Translations under genes and position numbers: made by a program
Shown here: piece after piece, positions 14,045 through 21,453 of the stretch
Numbering within the stretch: the first letter of the stretch is position 1
Layout: each line of letters begins with the position of its first letter
NCBI GenBank assembly: GCA_035532755.1
Contig: DATKQI010000275.1
Span: forward strand, 1 to 24,021
Direction of reading: 5' to 3'
DNA length: 24,021 bases
Source: DATKQI01 sp035532755
GTDB taxonomy: Bacteria > Pseudomonadota > Alphaproteobacteria > Acetobacterales > Acetobacteraceae
The notes under the pieces: generated by a model
Database searches by the model: none
What the model saw: only the letters and a program-made list of their open reading frames with translations
Told to the model about the DNA's origin: nothing

Positions 14045-15103
14045 ATGGTACCGGAAAGCGCGAAGGCGCCAAAGCCGCACACGGCAGGAATGGCATGTTG
14101 CCTGATGCGCATGTCTGCGCGGGTGTTGCCGACAATTCTGTTTGCTTCTCTGCTCGCCGCGTGCAGCGGCACGGGTCGAAATGTTGCCGCGGCATGTCGC
14201 ATCACGCGGCTCGCACGCCTCCCGATAACCATTGTCCACAACTGGCCCGTGGTGTCGGTAAGAATCAACGGCCACACTGCGCGGATGTTGGTGGACACTG
14301 GCTCGTCAGCCACGATCATCGATCGCAGGGCGATGGGGCGCTTTGGCCTGCGCTTGTATCCGCAGGCCATTATGGAAAGCGGGTTGGGTGGGGCAACCAA
14401 CGTAAAGTTTGTAAATTATAACACTTTTGAAGTTGGCTCGATTCATTCGGCGGCCTGGGATTTCGGCGGCAACAAAATCCTGGCGACGTTAAATATGCCT
14501 TTCCCCACTCTATCCAAACCCCTGGACGGAATACTGGGTGCCGACTTCCTATCCGCCTTCGATATCGATCTGAACATTCCCCATCACCGGATCACGGTTT
14601 ATCGCGTTCGAAACTGCTCCGGAACGTTCGTGCCTTGGAAGGGACCAATCGACACCATCAGCATCCGGCGCACGCCCGGCAACTCTCTATTGCTGCCGGT
14701 CCGGTTGGACGGGCATGAGATTGCGGCCGAATTCGACACCGGTAGCGTGATGACGGTCGTCAAAATGAGTACCGCCCGGGCCATCGGCATCACTAGCGCC
14801 ATGCTGAAACCTGTCGCCGGCAAGTATGTGACGGGCGTGGATGGGAACAAAATCCCTATCAAGCTTCATGCGTTCAACACCATACAGATCGGCCGCAGCG
14901 TATTCAGGAACCTGCCGATCGTGGTCATGCCCGCCCATCTGAACGGCATCAGCGCGCAAACGATGCAGCCTCCCAAAATGCTCCTCGGCGCAGGTTACCT
15001 GGCCAACCATCAGGTCTGGTTGTCATATCGCACCTGGCGAATATTCGTCCGCCAGGTACCGGTCGATAAGCCCGTCGCCATAATGGGTCCACTCTGGAAG
15101 TAA
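14045..15103 (+). CDS. Predicted lipoprotein with two retropepsin-like aspartic protease domains
   Basis: This 352-residue protein has a hydrophobic segment VLPTILFASLLAAC with a lipobox (LAAC, Cys40), so it is probably exported and lipid-anchored. Two aspartic-protease-like halves follow. The first has MLVDTGSSATIID (Asp84) and GILGADFL from about 162. The second has AEFDTGSVMTVV (Asp231) and LLGAGYL from about 313. Each half therefore shows the DTG motif and the later hydrophobic-hydrophobic-Gly motif of the fold. I chose 14045 because GGAGGGG lies 5-7 nt upstream. ATGs at 14105 and 14111 give a more usual signal peptide length but lack a good site. The G+C is clearly lower than around it, suggesting different origin or weaker constraint. 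The substrate is unknown, and no link with the amino acid genes is evident. Confidence 0.78.
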   Translation: MVPESAKAPKPHTAGMACCLMRMSARVLPTILFASLLAACSGTGRNVAAACRITRLARLPITIVHNWPVVSVRINGHTARMLVDTGSSATIIDRRAMGRFGLRLYPQAIMESGLGGATNVKFVNYNTFEVGSIHSAAWDFGGNKILATLNMPFPTLSKPLDGILGADFLSAFDIDLNIPHHRITVYRVRNCSGTFVPWKGPIDTISIRRTPGNSLLLPVRLDGHEIAAEFDTGSVMTVVKMSTARAIGITSAMLKPVAGKYVTGVDGNKIPIKLHAFNTIQIGRSVFRNLPIVVMPAHLNGISAQTMQPPKMLLGAGYLANHQVWLSYRTWRIFVRQVPVDKPVAIMGPLWK

Positions 15104-15209
15104 CCGCAGCGCAATGCCCGCTATCGGCCGCGATGTGGCCCAGCAAACATCGGTGCCGGGTGGCCCTCCCCGCTTCCGCCGCAACCGCCACCCATGCCAT
15201 GATGGTCCC

Positions 15210-18200
15210 ATGCCAGACACGACCCCACTGCCCGCTTCCGCCACAACAGGCCGGGCCCGGCTTCATGCCCTCTACCGCGCGCCGGAAGCCGAGGTGCTGG
15301 CTCCGCTGCTGCACGCCGCCACCCTGCCGCCGGACCTCGCCCGGCGGGTGGATGCCCGCGCCCGCGCGCTGGTCCGTGCCGCCCGGGCCGCGCACAAGCC
15401 GGGGGCGGACGTCACCGATTTCCTCAAGCAGTACGGGCTCGGCACGCGGGAGGGTGTGGCGCTGCTGTGCCTGGCCGAGGCGCTCCTGCGCATCCCGGAT
15501 GCCGCCACTGCGGACGCCCTGATCGACGACCGCATCGGCACCGCCGACTGGGAATCCCATCTGGGCCGGGCGGACAGCCTGGCGGTCAACGCCTCCGCCT
15601 GGGCGTTCATGCTCACCGGCCGCGTGCTGGCGCTCGACGAGCCGGATCGGGTGGGCATTCCCGGCGCCATCGGCCGGGTGGTGCGGCGGATGGGCGAACC
15701 GGTGATCCGCACCGCGCTGCGCCAGGGCATGCGCGTGCTGGCGCGGCAGTTCGTGATGGGCCGCACCATCGGCGAGGCGCTGGGCCGCGCCGGGTCGGCC
15801 GACGGCAAACGCTGGCGCTACAGCTTCGACATGCTGGGCGAGGCGGCGCGCACCCTGGCTGACGCCGAACGCTACATGCGCGCCTACCGCGACGCCATCG
15901 GCGCGATCGGGAAGGCTTCGCGCGGGCCGGTGGACGGGCCAGGGATATCCGTCAAGCTTTCCGCCCTGCATCCGCGCTACGAGCCGTTGCAGGCCGCCCG
16001 CTGCGCCCCGGCGCTGATCGCGGCGCTGACCGACCTCGCGCTCGCCGCCCGCACCGCCGATATCGGGCTGACGATGGATGCCGAGGAGGCGGACCGGCTG
16101 GAGATCAGCCTCGACATCTTCGCCGCCGTGCTGGCGGACCCGCGGCTTGGCGGGTGGGATGGTCTGGGGCTCGCCATCCAGGCCTATCAGAAGCGCGCGC
16201 TGCCGGCGGTGGAATGGGTGGCCGATCTCGGCCGCGCCACCGGCCACCGCATTCCGGCGCGGTTGGTGAAGGGCGCGTACTGGGATACCGAGATCAAGCT
16301 CGCCCAGGTGCAGGGGCAGCCGGATTACCCGGTGTTCACCCGCAAGCTCGCCACAGATGTGTCCTGGATCGCCTGCGCGCGGCGGATGCTGGAGCGGCGG
16401 GATGCGCTGCGCCCGGCGTTCGCCACCCACAACGCCCACAGCCTCGCCACCATCCTGGAGCTCGCCAGGGACCTCGGGGCCGACGGCGATTTCGAGATGC
16501 AGCGGCTCCACGGCATGGGCGAGGCGCTGTACCATGGCTCCGTTGGCCCCGCCTGCCCGGTGCGGGTGTACGCGCCCGTCGGCTCGCACGAGGACCTGCT
16601 CGCCTATCTGGTGCGCCGGCTGCTGGAGAACGGGGCGAACACGAGTTTCGTGCACCGGCTCGTCGATCCCTCGGTGCCGGAGGAAGCGATCGTGGCCGAT
16701 CCGGCGCAGCGCCTGCGCGCAGCCGGGGCCGAGCGCAACCCGCGCATCCCGCTGCCGCGCGCGTTGTACCCCGATCGCGTCAATTCTACCGGGCTCGATC
16801 TGGCAGACCCGCTGGCGGGGCCCGCCGCGCTGGCGGGAGTGCGGGCGCAGAACAGCGCCGATCGTACCGTTGCAGGCGAAGGCCCGGCGCGAGAGATCCG
16901 CGATCCATCGGATCGGCGCCGACTGGTCGGTACTGTGCACGATGCCACACCTGCCGAGCTGGACACGATGCTCAACCGGCTCGCCCACGGATGGCAGGGA
17001 TGGGACGCAGCAGGCGGGCCCACGCGGGCCGAAGTGCTGGACCGCGCGGCAGACCTCATCGAGGCGGCGCGCGACGAACTGCTGTTCCTGCTGGCGCGCG
17101 AGGCGGGCAAGACGCTGGCCGACGGCATCAGCGAAGTGCGGGAGGCGGCAGATTTCTGCCGCTGGTATGCCGCGCGCGCGCGCGAATATTTCGGGCTGCC
17201 GCGCGAACTGCCGGGCCCGACCGGGGAACGCAACACCTGGGGCCTGGGCGGGCGCGGCGTGTTCGCGGCGATCTCTCCCTGGAACTTCCCTCTTGCGATC
17301 TTCGTGGGGCAGATCGCCGCCGCGCTCGCCGCCGGCAACGCGGTGGCGGCGAAGCCTGCGGAGCAGACGCCACTGGTCGCCGCCCGGGCTGTTGCCTTGC
17401 TTCACCAGGCCGGCGTACCGGACAGCGCTCTGGCGCTGGTCATCGGCGACGGGCCGGCGATCGGGCAGGCATTGGTGAAGGATGGCCGTATCGACGGCAT
17501 CGCCTTCACCGGCGGCACCGAGACCGCGCAGGCGATCGCCCGCAGCCTTGCCGCACGCCCCGGCCCGCTGATTCCGTTCATTGCCGAGACCGGCGGGATC
17601 AATGCGATGATCGTGGACAGCTCCGCCCTGCCCGAACAGGTGGTGGCGGATGTGCTGCTGGGGGCGTTCGGCTCGGCCGGGCAGCGCTGCTCGGCGCTGC
17701 GGCTGCTGTGCGTGCAGGAGAACGTGGCCGACCGGATGCTTGCCATGCTGCAAGGCGCGGCCGAGACGCTGGTGATCGGCGATCCGCTCGACCCGGCGAC
17801 CGATGTCGGCCCGGTGATCGATGCCGACGCGCAGGCCGGGCTCGCCGCCTATGCGCAGCGGATGGGACCGCCGCTGTTCGAGCTGCCCCTGCCCGTTGCA
17901 GCCGCACATGGCAGCTTCTTTGCCCCGCGCGCTTTCCTGCTGCCCGATGCCGGCACTTTGCGGCAGGAGGTGTTCGGCCCGGTGCTGCACGTGGTGCGCT
18001 ACGCGGCGGACCGGCTGGATGCGGTGCTGGACGCGATCGAGGCCACCGGCTTCGGCCTCACGCTCGGGGTGCATTCGCGCATCGAGAGCGTGCAGCGCCG
18101 CATCGTCGCGCGCATGCGTGTTGGCAATGCCTATGTGAACCGCAACCAGACGGGTGCCGTGGTGGGCGTGCAACCGTTCGGCGGCCGCGGCCTGTCCGGC

Positions 18201-18320
18201 ACCGGGCCGAAGGCAGGCGGGCCGATCACGCTGTTCCGCTTCGCCGAGGAACGCGTGGTTTCGGTCAACACCGCCGCGGCCGGCGGCAATGCGGCACTGC
18301 TCGCCGCGGACGAGGGCTGA
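15210..18320 (+). CDS. putA: Bifunctional proline dehydrogenase / L-glutamate-gamma-semialdehyde dehydrogenase (PutA, short form)
   Basis: This 1036-residue enzyme oxidises proline to P5C with FAD and then glutamate semialdehyde to glutamate with NAD. The proline dehydrogenase barrel (about 40-500) shows MDAEEADRLE, VKGAYWD (Lys354), THNAHS, FEMQRLHGMGEALY and the substrate-binding Arg469-Arg470 in YLVRRLLENGANTSFV. The aldehyde dehydrogenase part (about 560-1020) has SPWNFP (Asn692), AETGG (Glu793) and GSAGQRCSALR (catalytic Cys827). It lacks the N-terminal ribbon-helix-helix DNA-binding domain of E. coli PutA, so it cannot repress itself. The Lrp-type protein upstream may do so. The start MPDTTPLP is chosen by alignment sense. 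No good ribosome site is visible, and an in-frame ATG at 15114 is less likely. The dehydrogenase half can also finish the arginine/ornithine route from rocD. Confidence 0.95.
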   Translation: MPDTTPLPASATTGRARLHALYRAPEAEVLAPLLHAATLPPDLARRVDARARALVRAARAAHKPGADVTDFLKQYGLGTREGVALLCLAEALLRIPDAATADALIDDRIGTADWESHLGRADSLAVNASAWAFMLTGRVLALDEPDRVGIPGAIGRVVRRMGEPVIRTALRQGMRVLARQFVMGRTIGEALGRAGSADGKRWRYSFDMLGEAARTLADAERYMRAYRDAIGAIGKASRGPVDGPGISVKLSALHPRYEPLQAARCAPALIAALTDLALAARTADIGLTMDAEEADRLEISLDIFAAVLADPRLGGWDGLGLAIQAYQKRALPAVEWVADLGRATGHRIPARLVKGAYWDTEIKLAQVQGQPDYPVFTRKLATDVSWIACARRMLERRDALRPAFATHNAHSLATILELARDLGADGDFEMQRLHGMGEALYHGSVGPACPVRVYAPVGSHEDLLAYLVRRLLENGANTSFVHRLVDPSVPEEAIVADPAQRLRAAGAERNPRIPLPRALYPDRVNSTGLDLADPLAGPAALAGVRAQNSADRTVAGEGPAREIRDPSDRRRLVGTVHDATPAELDTMLNRLAHGWQGWDAAGGPTRAEVLDRAADLIEAARDELLFLLAREAGKTLADGISEVREAADFCRWYAARAREYFGLPRELPGPTGERNTWGLGGRGVFAAISPWNFPLAIFVGQIAAALAAGNAVAAKPAEQTPLVAARAVALLHQAGVPDSALALVIGDGPAIGQALVKDGRIDGIAFTGGTETAQAIARSLAARPGPLIPFIAETGGINAMIVDSSALPEQVVADVLLGAFGSAGQRCSALRLLCVQENVADRMLAMLQGAAETLVIGDPLDPATDVGPVIDADAQAGLAAYAQRMGPPLFELPLPVAAAHGSFFAPRAFLLPDAGTLRQEVFGPVLHVVRYAADRLDAVLDAIEATGFGLTLGVHSRIESVQRRIVARMRVGNAYVNRNQTGAVVGVQPFGGRGLSGTGPKAGGPITLFRFAEERVVSVNTAAAGGNAALLAADEG

Positions 18321-18327
18321 GACCGCG

Positions 18328-19206
18328 ATGATCGGCGTCGACTGGGGCACGACGAGCTTTCGTGCGTACCGCATGGCGGACGACGGTACCATCCAGGACC
18401 GCCGCACTGCCGCGCTTGGCATCATGCAGGTGGAGAACGGTGCGTTCGCCGATGCGCTCGCCGCGCAGATCGGCCCTTGGCTGGCCGACGGCGAGCGCAA
18501 CGTGCTGATGTGCGGCATGATCGGCAGCCGCCAGGGCTGGGTCGAGGCACCCTATCTGCCTTGCCCGGCCGGGGCCGGGGAGATTGCGGGCGCCCTCGCC
18601 GGCGTTGCATTTCCGGATGCCGACGTGCGGATCGTGCCCGGTCTCATACATGCGGATACAGCCGGCGTACCGGATGTGATGCGCGGGGAGGAGACGCAAC
18701 TGGTCGGCGCGCTTCCGGCGATCGGCACGGAGGGCCTTGTGTGCCTGCCGGGGACGCATGCGAAATGGGTGCGGATCGTTCGGGGGCGCATCGCCGGTTT
18801 CAGCACGTTCATGACCGGCGAAATCTTCTCCGCCCTGCGCGGCCACACCATCCTCGGGCGGATGATGGCCGAAGCCCCGCAGGACGACGCGGCCTTCGCC
18901 GACGGCCTTGCGCGCAGCGCCGCACCCGGCGGGATGTTGCACCACCTGTTCGGCGTCCGCGCGCTCGGTCTGTCCGGGCGGCTGGCCGATACCGCCTCGG
19001 CGAGCTATCTCTCCGGGTTGCTCATCGGCCACGAGGTGCGTGCGGCGATGCCATCCGCCGCACGCGTGCATCTCATCGGCACGGCGGCGCTCACCGCCCC
19101 CTACGCGGCCGCCATCACCGCCTGCGGCGGCAGCCCCGTGGTTCAGAGCGAGGCCGCCGCCGCGGCCGGCCTCGCCCGCATCGCCGGAAGCGCATCATGG
19201 ACCTGA
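18328..19206 (+). CDS. dgoK: 2-dehydro-3-deoxygalactonokinase
   Basis: This 292-residue sugar-acid kinase phosphorylates 2-keto-3-deoxy-D-galactonate at C6 in the DeLey-Doudoroff pathway of galactonate breakdown. Family features are the N-terminal phosphate loop DWGTTSFRAYR at 5-15, GMIGSRQGW at 63-71, MRGEETQ at 118-124, PGTHAKWV at 141-148 and FMTGEIFSAL at 161-170. The length is normal. It starts 7 nt after the putA stop, with GAGGG inside the putA end as ribosome site, and overlaps dgoA by 10 nt. No galactonate dehydratase or galactose dehydrogenase gene is in the window, so the upstream steps must be encoded elsewhere. Confidence 0.92.
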   Translation: MIGVDWGTTSFRAYRMADDGTIQDRRTAALGIMQVENGAFADALAAQIGPWLADGERNVLMCGMIGSRQGWVEAPYLPCPAGAGEIAGALAGVAFPDADVRIVPGLIHADTAGVPDVMRGEETQLVGALPAIGTEGLVCLPGTHAKWVRIVRGRIAGFSTFMTGEIFSALRGHTILGRMMAEAPQDDAAFADGLARSAAPGGMLHHLFGVRALGLSGRLADTASASYLSGLLIGHEVRAAMPSAARVHLIGTAALTAPYAAAITACGGSPVVQSEAAAAAGLARIAGSASWT

Positions 19207-19814
19207 CATCCTGGCTCAACCGCTGCCCGTTGGTCGCGATTCTGCGCGGCCTGACGCCGGATGAGGCCGAGCCGGTGGGCGCGGCGCTGGCCACCGCCGG
19301 CTTCACCATCGTGGAAGTACCGCTGAACTCGCCCGAGCCGATGGAAAGCATCCGTCGGCTCTCTCAGCGCTTCTGCCCGCAGATGCTGGTGGGCGCGGGT
19401 ACGGTGATGACGGTGGAGCAGGTGCGGCTTGTGGCCGATGCCGGCGGCAAGCTGATCGTCACCCCGCACGCCGATCCCGCGATCGTGATGGCGGCGAAGA
19501 AGGCCGGCCTGCTGGCTGTGCCGGGGTTCTTCACCGCGGCGGAGGCGTTCGCCCTGCTGCGCGCGGGGGCCGATGCGCTGAAGCTTTTTCCCGCCGAGGG
19601 CGCAAACCCGGCGATGTTGAAGGCGCTGGGCGCGGTGTTGCCGCCGCGCACCCGCGTGCTGCCGGTGGGCGGCATCGGCGTGGAGAATATTCCTGCCTGG
19701 CGCGCGGCGGGCGCGGCAGGGTTCGGCATCGGCAGCGCGCTGTACCGGCCCGGGGATCCGGCCGTTGCCGTGGGTGTGCGGGCACGCGCATTGGTTGCAG
19801 CCGTAGGCGGCTGA
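19197..19814 (+). CDS. dgoA: 2-dehydro-3-deoxy-6-phosphogalactonate aldolase
   Basis: This 205-residue class I aldolase splits 2-keto-3-deoxy-6-phosphogalactonate into pyruvate and glyceraldehyde 3-phosphate. It follows the KDPG/KDPGal aldolase pattern: PLVAILRG (Arg17) at 11-18, IVEVPLNSPEP (Glu40) at 38-48, VGAGTV at 65-70, LIVTPHADP and the Schiff-base Lys129 in ALKLFPAE. The NSPEP segment and its pairing with dgoK favour the KDPGal type over Entner-Doudoroff Eda. The ATG lies inside the last codons of dgoK (10 nt overlap, different frame), indicating coupled translation. It is the last gene of the probable putA-dgoK-dgoA transcript. Confidence 0.92.
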   Translation: MDLTSWLNRCPLVAILRGLTPDEAEPVGAALATAGFTIVEVPLNSPEPMESIRRLSQRFCPQMLVGAGTVMTVEQVRLVADAGGKLIVTPHADPAIVMAAKKAGLLAVPGFFTAAEAFALLRAGADALKLFPAEGANPAMLKALGAVLPPRTRVLPVGGIGVENIPAWRAAGAAGFGIGSALYRPGDPAVAVGVRARALVAAVGG

Positions 19815-20011
19815 TCACCGCTACCAGACCGCTACCAAACGGATTGCACCAATCGGCGGCTTGTGCGTAACTGCGATGGGTTGCGCGTGGCATGGCACTG
19901 ATATGCGGCTTGTGCATCGCAATACCGAATCAAACGACAACGGCGGGAAAACCCCGCAACGTCCAGAAAAGCCGGCCGCCAGCAGACGGCCGAAGATGGG
20001 AGGGGTCGAAG
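19815..20011 (+). promoter_or_regulatory. Repeat-rich control region before the ABC transporter operon
   Basis: These 197 bp hold no convincing gene but are rich in short repeats. ACCGCTACCA occurs twice at 19817-19826 and 19828-19837, 11 bp apart. GATTG-CAC-CAATC is a perfect dyad at 19842-19854. GCGGCTTGTGC is repeated at 19856-19866 and 19905-19915. Two stem-loops follow nearer the gene: GCGGG/CCCGC at 19943-19957 and CGGCCG/CGGCCG at 19973-19992. The first group looks like an operator region for a sugar-responsive regulator (inference). I could not place a clear -35/-10 pair. Confidence 0.5.
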
Positions 20012-21355
20012 ATGACGAAACCGCGTCGCGTATCGCGACGGAACGCGCTGAAACTGGGTGCCGCGGCGGCCGCGCTGCCGCTGGTGCATATCAGCACGGC
20101 CTATGCGGCCGGCAAGCTGAACCTCGGCTTCTGGGACCACTGGGTTCCAGCCGGCAACGTGGAGATGAAGAAGGTCCTCTCCGAGTGGGGGACGAAGAAC
20201 AAGGTTGATATCCACGTCGATTTCATCACCACGGTCGGCAACAAGAACCTGCTGACGATCGCGGCCGAGGCGCAGGCGCGAACCGGGCACGACATTCTCG
20301 CCTTCCCCACCTGGGAAGTGCACAACCACACGTCCCAGCTAGAACCGATGGACGATGTGGTGAACGGGCTTTCCAAGCAGTACGGAAAGATCGATCCGAT
20401 CACCGAGTACCTCGCGAAGGTGAAGGGTACGTGGCGGGCGGTGCCATCCAGCATCGGCACGCAATACAAACCCGGCTGCGCGCGCATCAGCCTGTTCAAG
20501 AAGGCGGGTTTCGACGTGCAGGCCGCCTATCCGAACAAGCCCGGCAAGACGGATATGGCTGCGAACTGGACGTATGACGAAATGCTGAAGATCGCGCCTG
20601 TTGCCCAGAAGGCGGGCCTGCCTTTCGCGCTGGGGCTCGGGCAGACGACGGATTCGGTCGATTGGGTCGGCTCGATGTTCGCCGCCTATGGGGCCGAGCT
20701 TGTCGATGCGAAGGGCAAGATCACGGTCGATTCCGATCCGGTGCGTCAAGTGCTGGAGTACATGCAAAAGCTCACGAAATTCATGGGCAGCGATGTCTTC
20801 AGCTTCGACGACGCCTCCAACAACCGTGCCTTGATCTCGGGCAAGAGTGCACTGATCTTCAATCCGCCGTCGGCGTGGTATGTGGCGGCGAAGGATGCGC
20901 CGAAGGTGGCGGCGGATTGCTGGGCGCTGCCGAGCCCCGCCGGACCGAAAGGGCGGTTCGTGCCCTATCTGCCGTATTTCTGGGGTACTTGGTCGTTCAG
21001 CAAGAACAAGGCGGCGGCGAAGGAACTGCTGACTTATCTCTGCCAGCGCCCGCAGGTGGAGCGGCTGTGCAACGCGGTGGACGGGTACGACATCCCGCCC
21101 TTCCTCAGCATGGACGATTTCAAGATCTGGGAAGAAGTGAAGCCGCCGCTCGGTACCGTCTACAACTACCCGATCCGCCCGTGGCACGGCTCGAAACGCT
21201 GGGTCGCAGCCTATCCGGCCGCACCCGACATTGCCGTGCAGATCTACAACCAGGCGACGCTGACGACACTGGTCGCCAAATGCACCCAGGGTGGCCAGAC
21301 CGTCGATCAGGCCATCAAATGGGCCCACAACGAACTGCAAGGCTTCATGATGTGA
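20012..21355 (+). CDS. Sugar-type ABC transporter substrate-binding protein with Tat signal
   Basis: This 447-residue periplasmic protein binds the ligand of the import system encoded downstream. The N-terminus MTKPRRVSRRNALKLG followed by an Ala-rich hydrophobic stretch and AYA-A near residue 32 is a twin-arginine (Tat) signal with S-R-R-N-A-L at 8-13. Folding before export is therefore expected. The mature part reads as a family 1 extracellular solute-binding protein (LNLGFWDHWVPAGN, DILAFPTWEVHNHTSQLEPMDDV, ALISGKSALIFNPPSAW, YLPYFWGTWSFSKNKAAAKELLTYL). The start is fixed by GGGAGGGG 7 nt upstream. The ligand cannot be read from sequence. The MalK-type ATPase and dgoKA nearby suggest a sugar, polyol or sugar derivative. 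Confidence 0.9.
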   Translation: MTKPRRVSRRNALKLGAAAAALPLVHISTAYAAGKLNLGFWDHWVPAGNVEMKKVLSEWGTKNKVDIHVDFITTVGNKNLLTIAAEAQARTGHDILAFPTWEVHNHTSQLEPMDDVVNGLSKQYGKIDPITEYLAKVKGTWRAVPSSIGTQYKPGCARISLFKKAGFDVQAAYPNKPGKTDMAANWTYDEMLKIAPVAQKAGLPFALGLGQTTDSVDWVGSMFAAYGAELVDAKGKITVDSDPVRQVLEYMQKLTKFMGSDVFSFDDASNNRALISGKSALIFNPPSAWYVAAKDAPKVAADCWALPSPAGPKGRFVPYLPYFWGTWSFSKNKAAAKELLTYLCQRPQVERLCNAVDGYDIPPFLSMDDFKIWEEVKPPLGTVYNYPIRPWHGSKRWVAAYPAAPDIAVQIYNQATLTTLVAKCTQGGQTVDQAIKWAHNELQGFMM

Positions 21356-21362
21356 TGGGTCC

Positions 21363-21391
21363 GGGGCCGGCCGGCGGTTCCGGCCGGCCCC
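21363..21391 (+). terminator. Strong intercistronic stem-loop after the binding-protein gene
   Basis: The arms GGGGCCGGCCGG (21363-21374) and CCGGCCGGCCCC (21380-21391) form a perfect 12 bp GC-only stem with a 5 nt loop, followed by GTCTTACTT. It starts 7 nt after the stop. It lies inside an operon, so partial termination or protection of the upstream message is more likely than full stop. Confidence 0.75.
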
Positions 21392-21400
21392 GTCTTACTT

Positions 21401-21429
21401 GCGACCCCGCCTGATGGATCGGGGGTCGC
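21401..21429 (+). other. Second stem-loop between binding-protein and permease genes
   Basis: The arms GCGACCCC (21401-21408) and GGGGTCGC (21422-21429) pair perfectly over 8 bp with a 13 nt loop. It follows the first stem-loop by 9 nt and ends about 12 nt before the ribosome site (GGGAG) of the first permease gene, so it may also affect its translation. Confidence 0.6.
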
Positions 21430-21453
21430 TTCAACCGGCCCAGGGAGTTCGAG

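Noticed and set aside
13313..14275. Upstream extension of the ArgZ-like frame to 14275 on the minus strand (619 codons in all)
   Set aside because: The extra N-terminal 321 codons are antisense to the Lrp-type regulator and resemble no protein. The start at 13312 has a strong GGAGG site and begins right at the conserved domain.
13880..15209. Mobile element around the low-G+C lipoprotein gene
   Set aside because: No transposase, terminal inverted repeats or target-site duplication could be seen. The composition difference alone does not establish transfer.
16154..18331. Second long plus-strand frame (725 codons) inside putA
   Set aside because: It overlaps the verified PutA frame, and its composition is low-complexity Arg/Gly/Ala. 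There is no evidence for a nested gene.
14949..18518. Very long open frame (1189 codons) on the minus strand opposite putA and part of dgoK
   Set aside because: It is antisense to putA, whose domains and catalytic residues are complete. The translation is rich in Arg, His, Gln and Gly and has no recognisable domain, as expected for the reverse frame of a high-G+C gene.
19856..19915. Short direct repeats before the ABC operon as a CRISPR or attachment site
   Set aside because: There are only two 11 bp copies, with no regular spacer array, no cas genes and no integrase or tRNA gene nearby. A regulatory role is more plausible.
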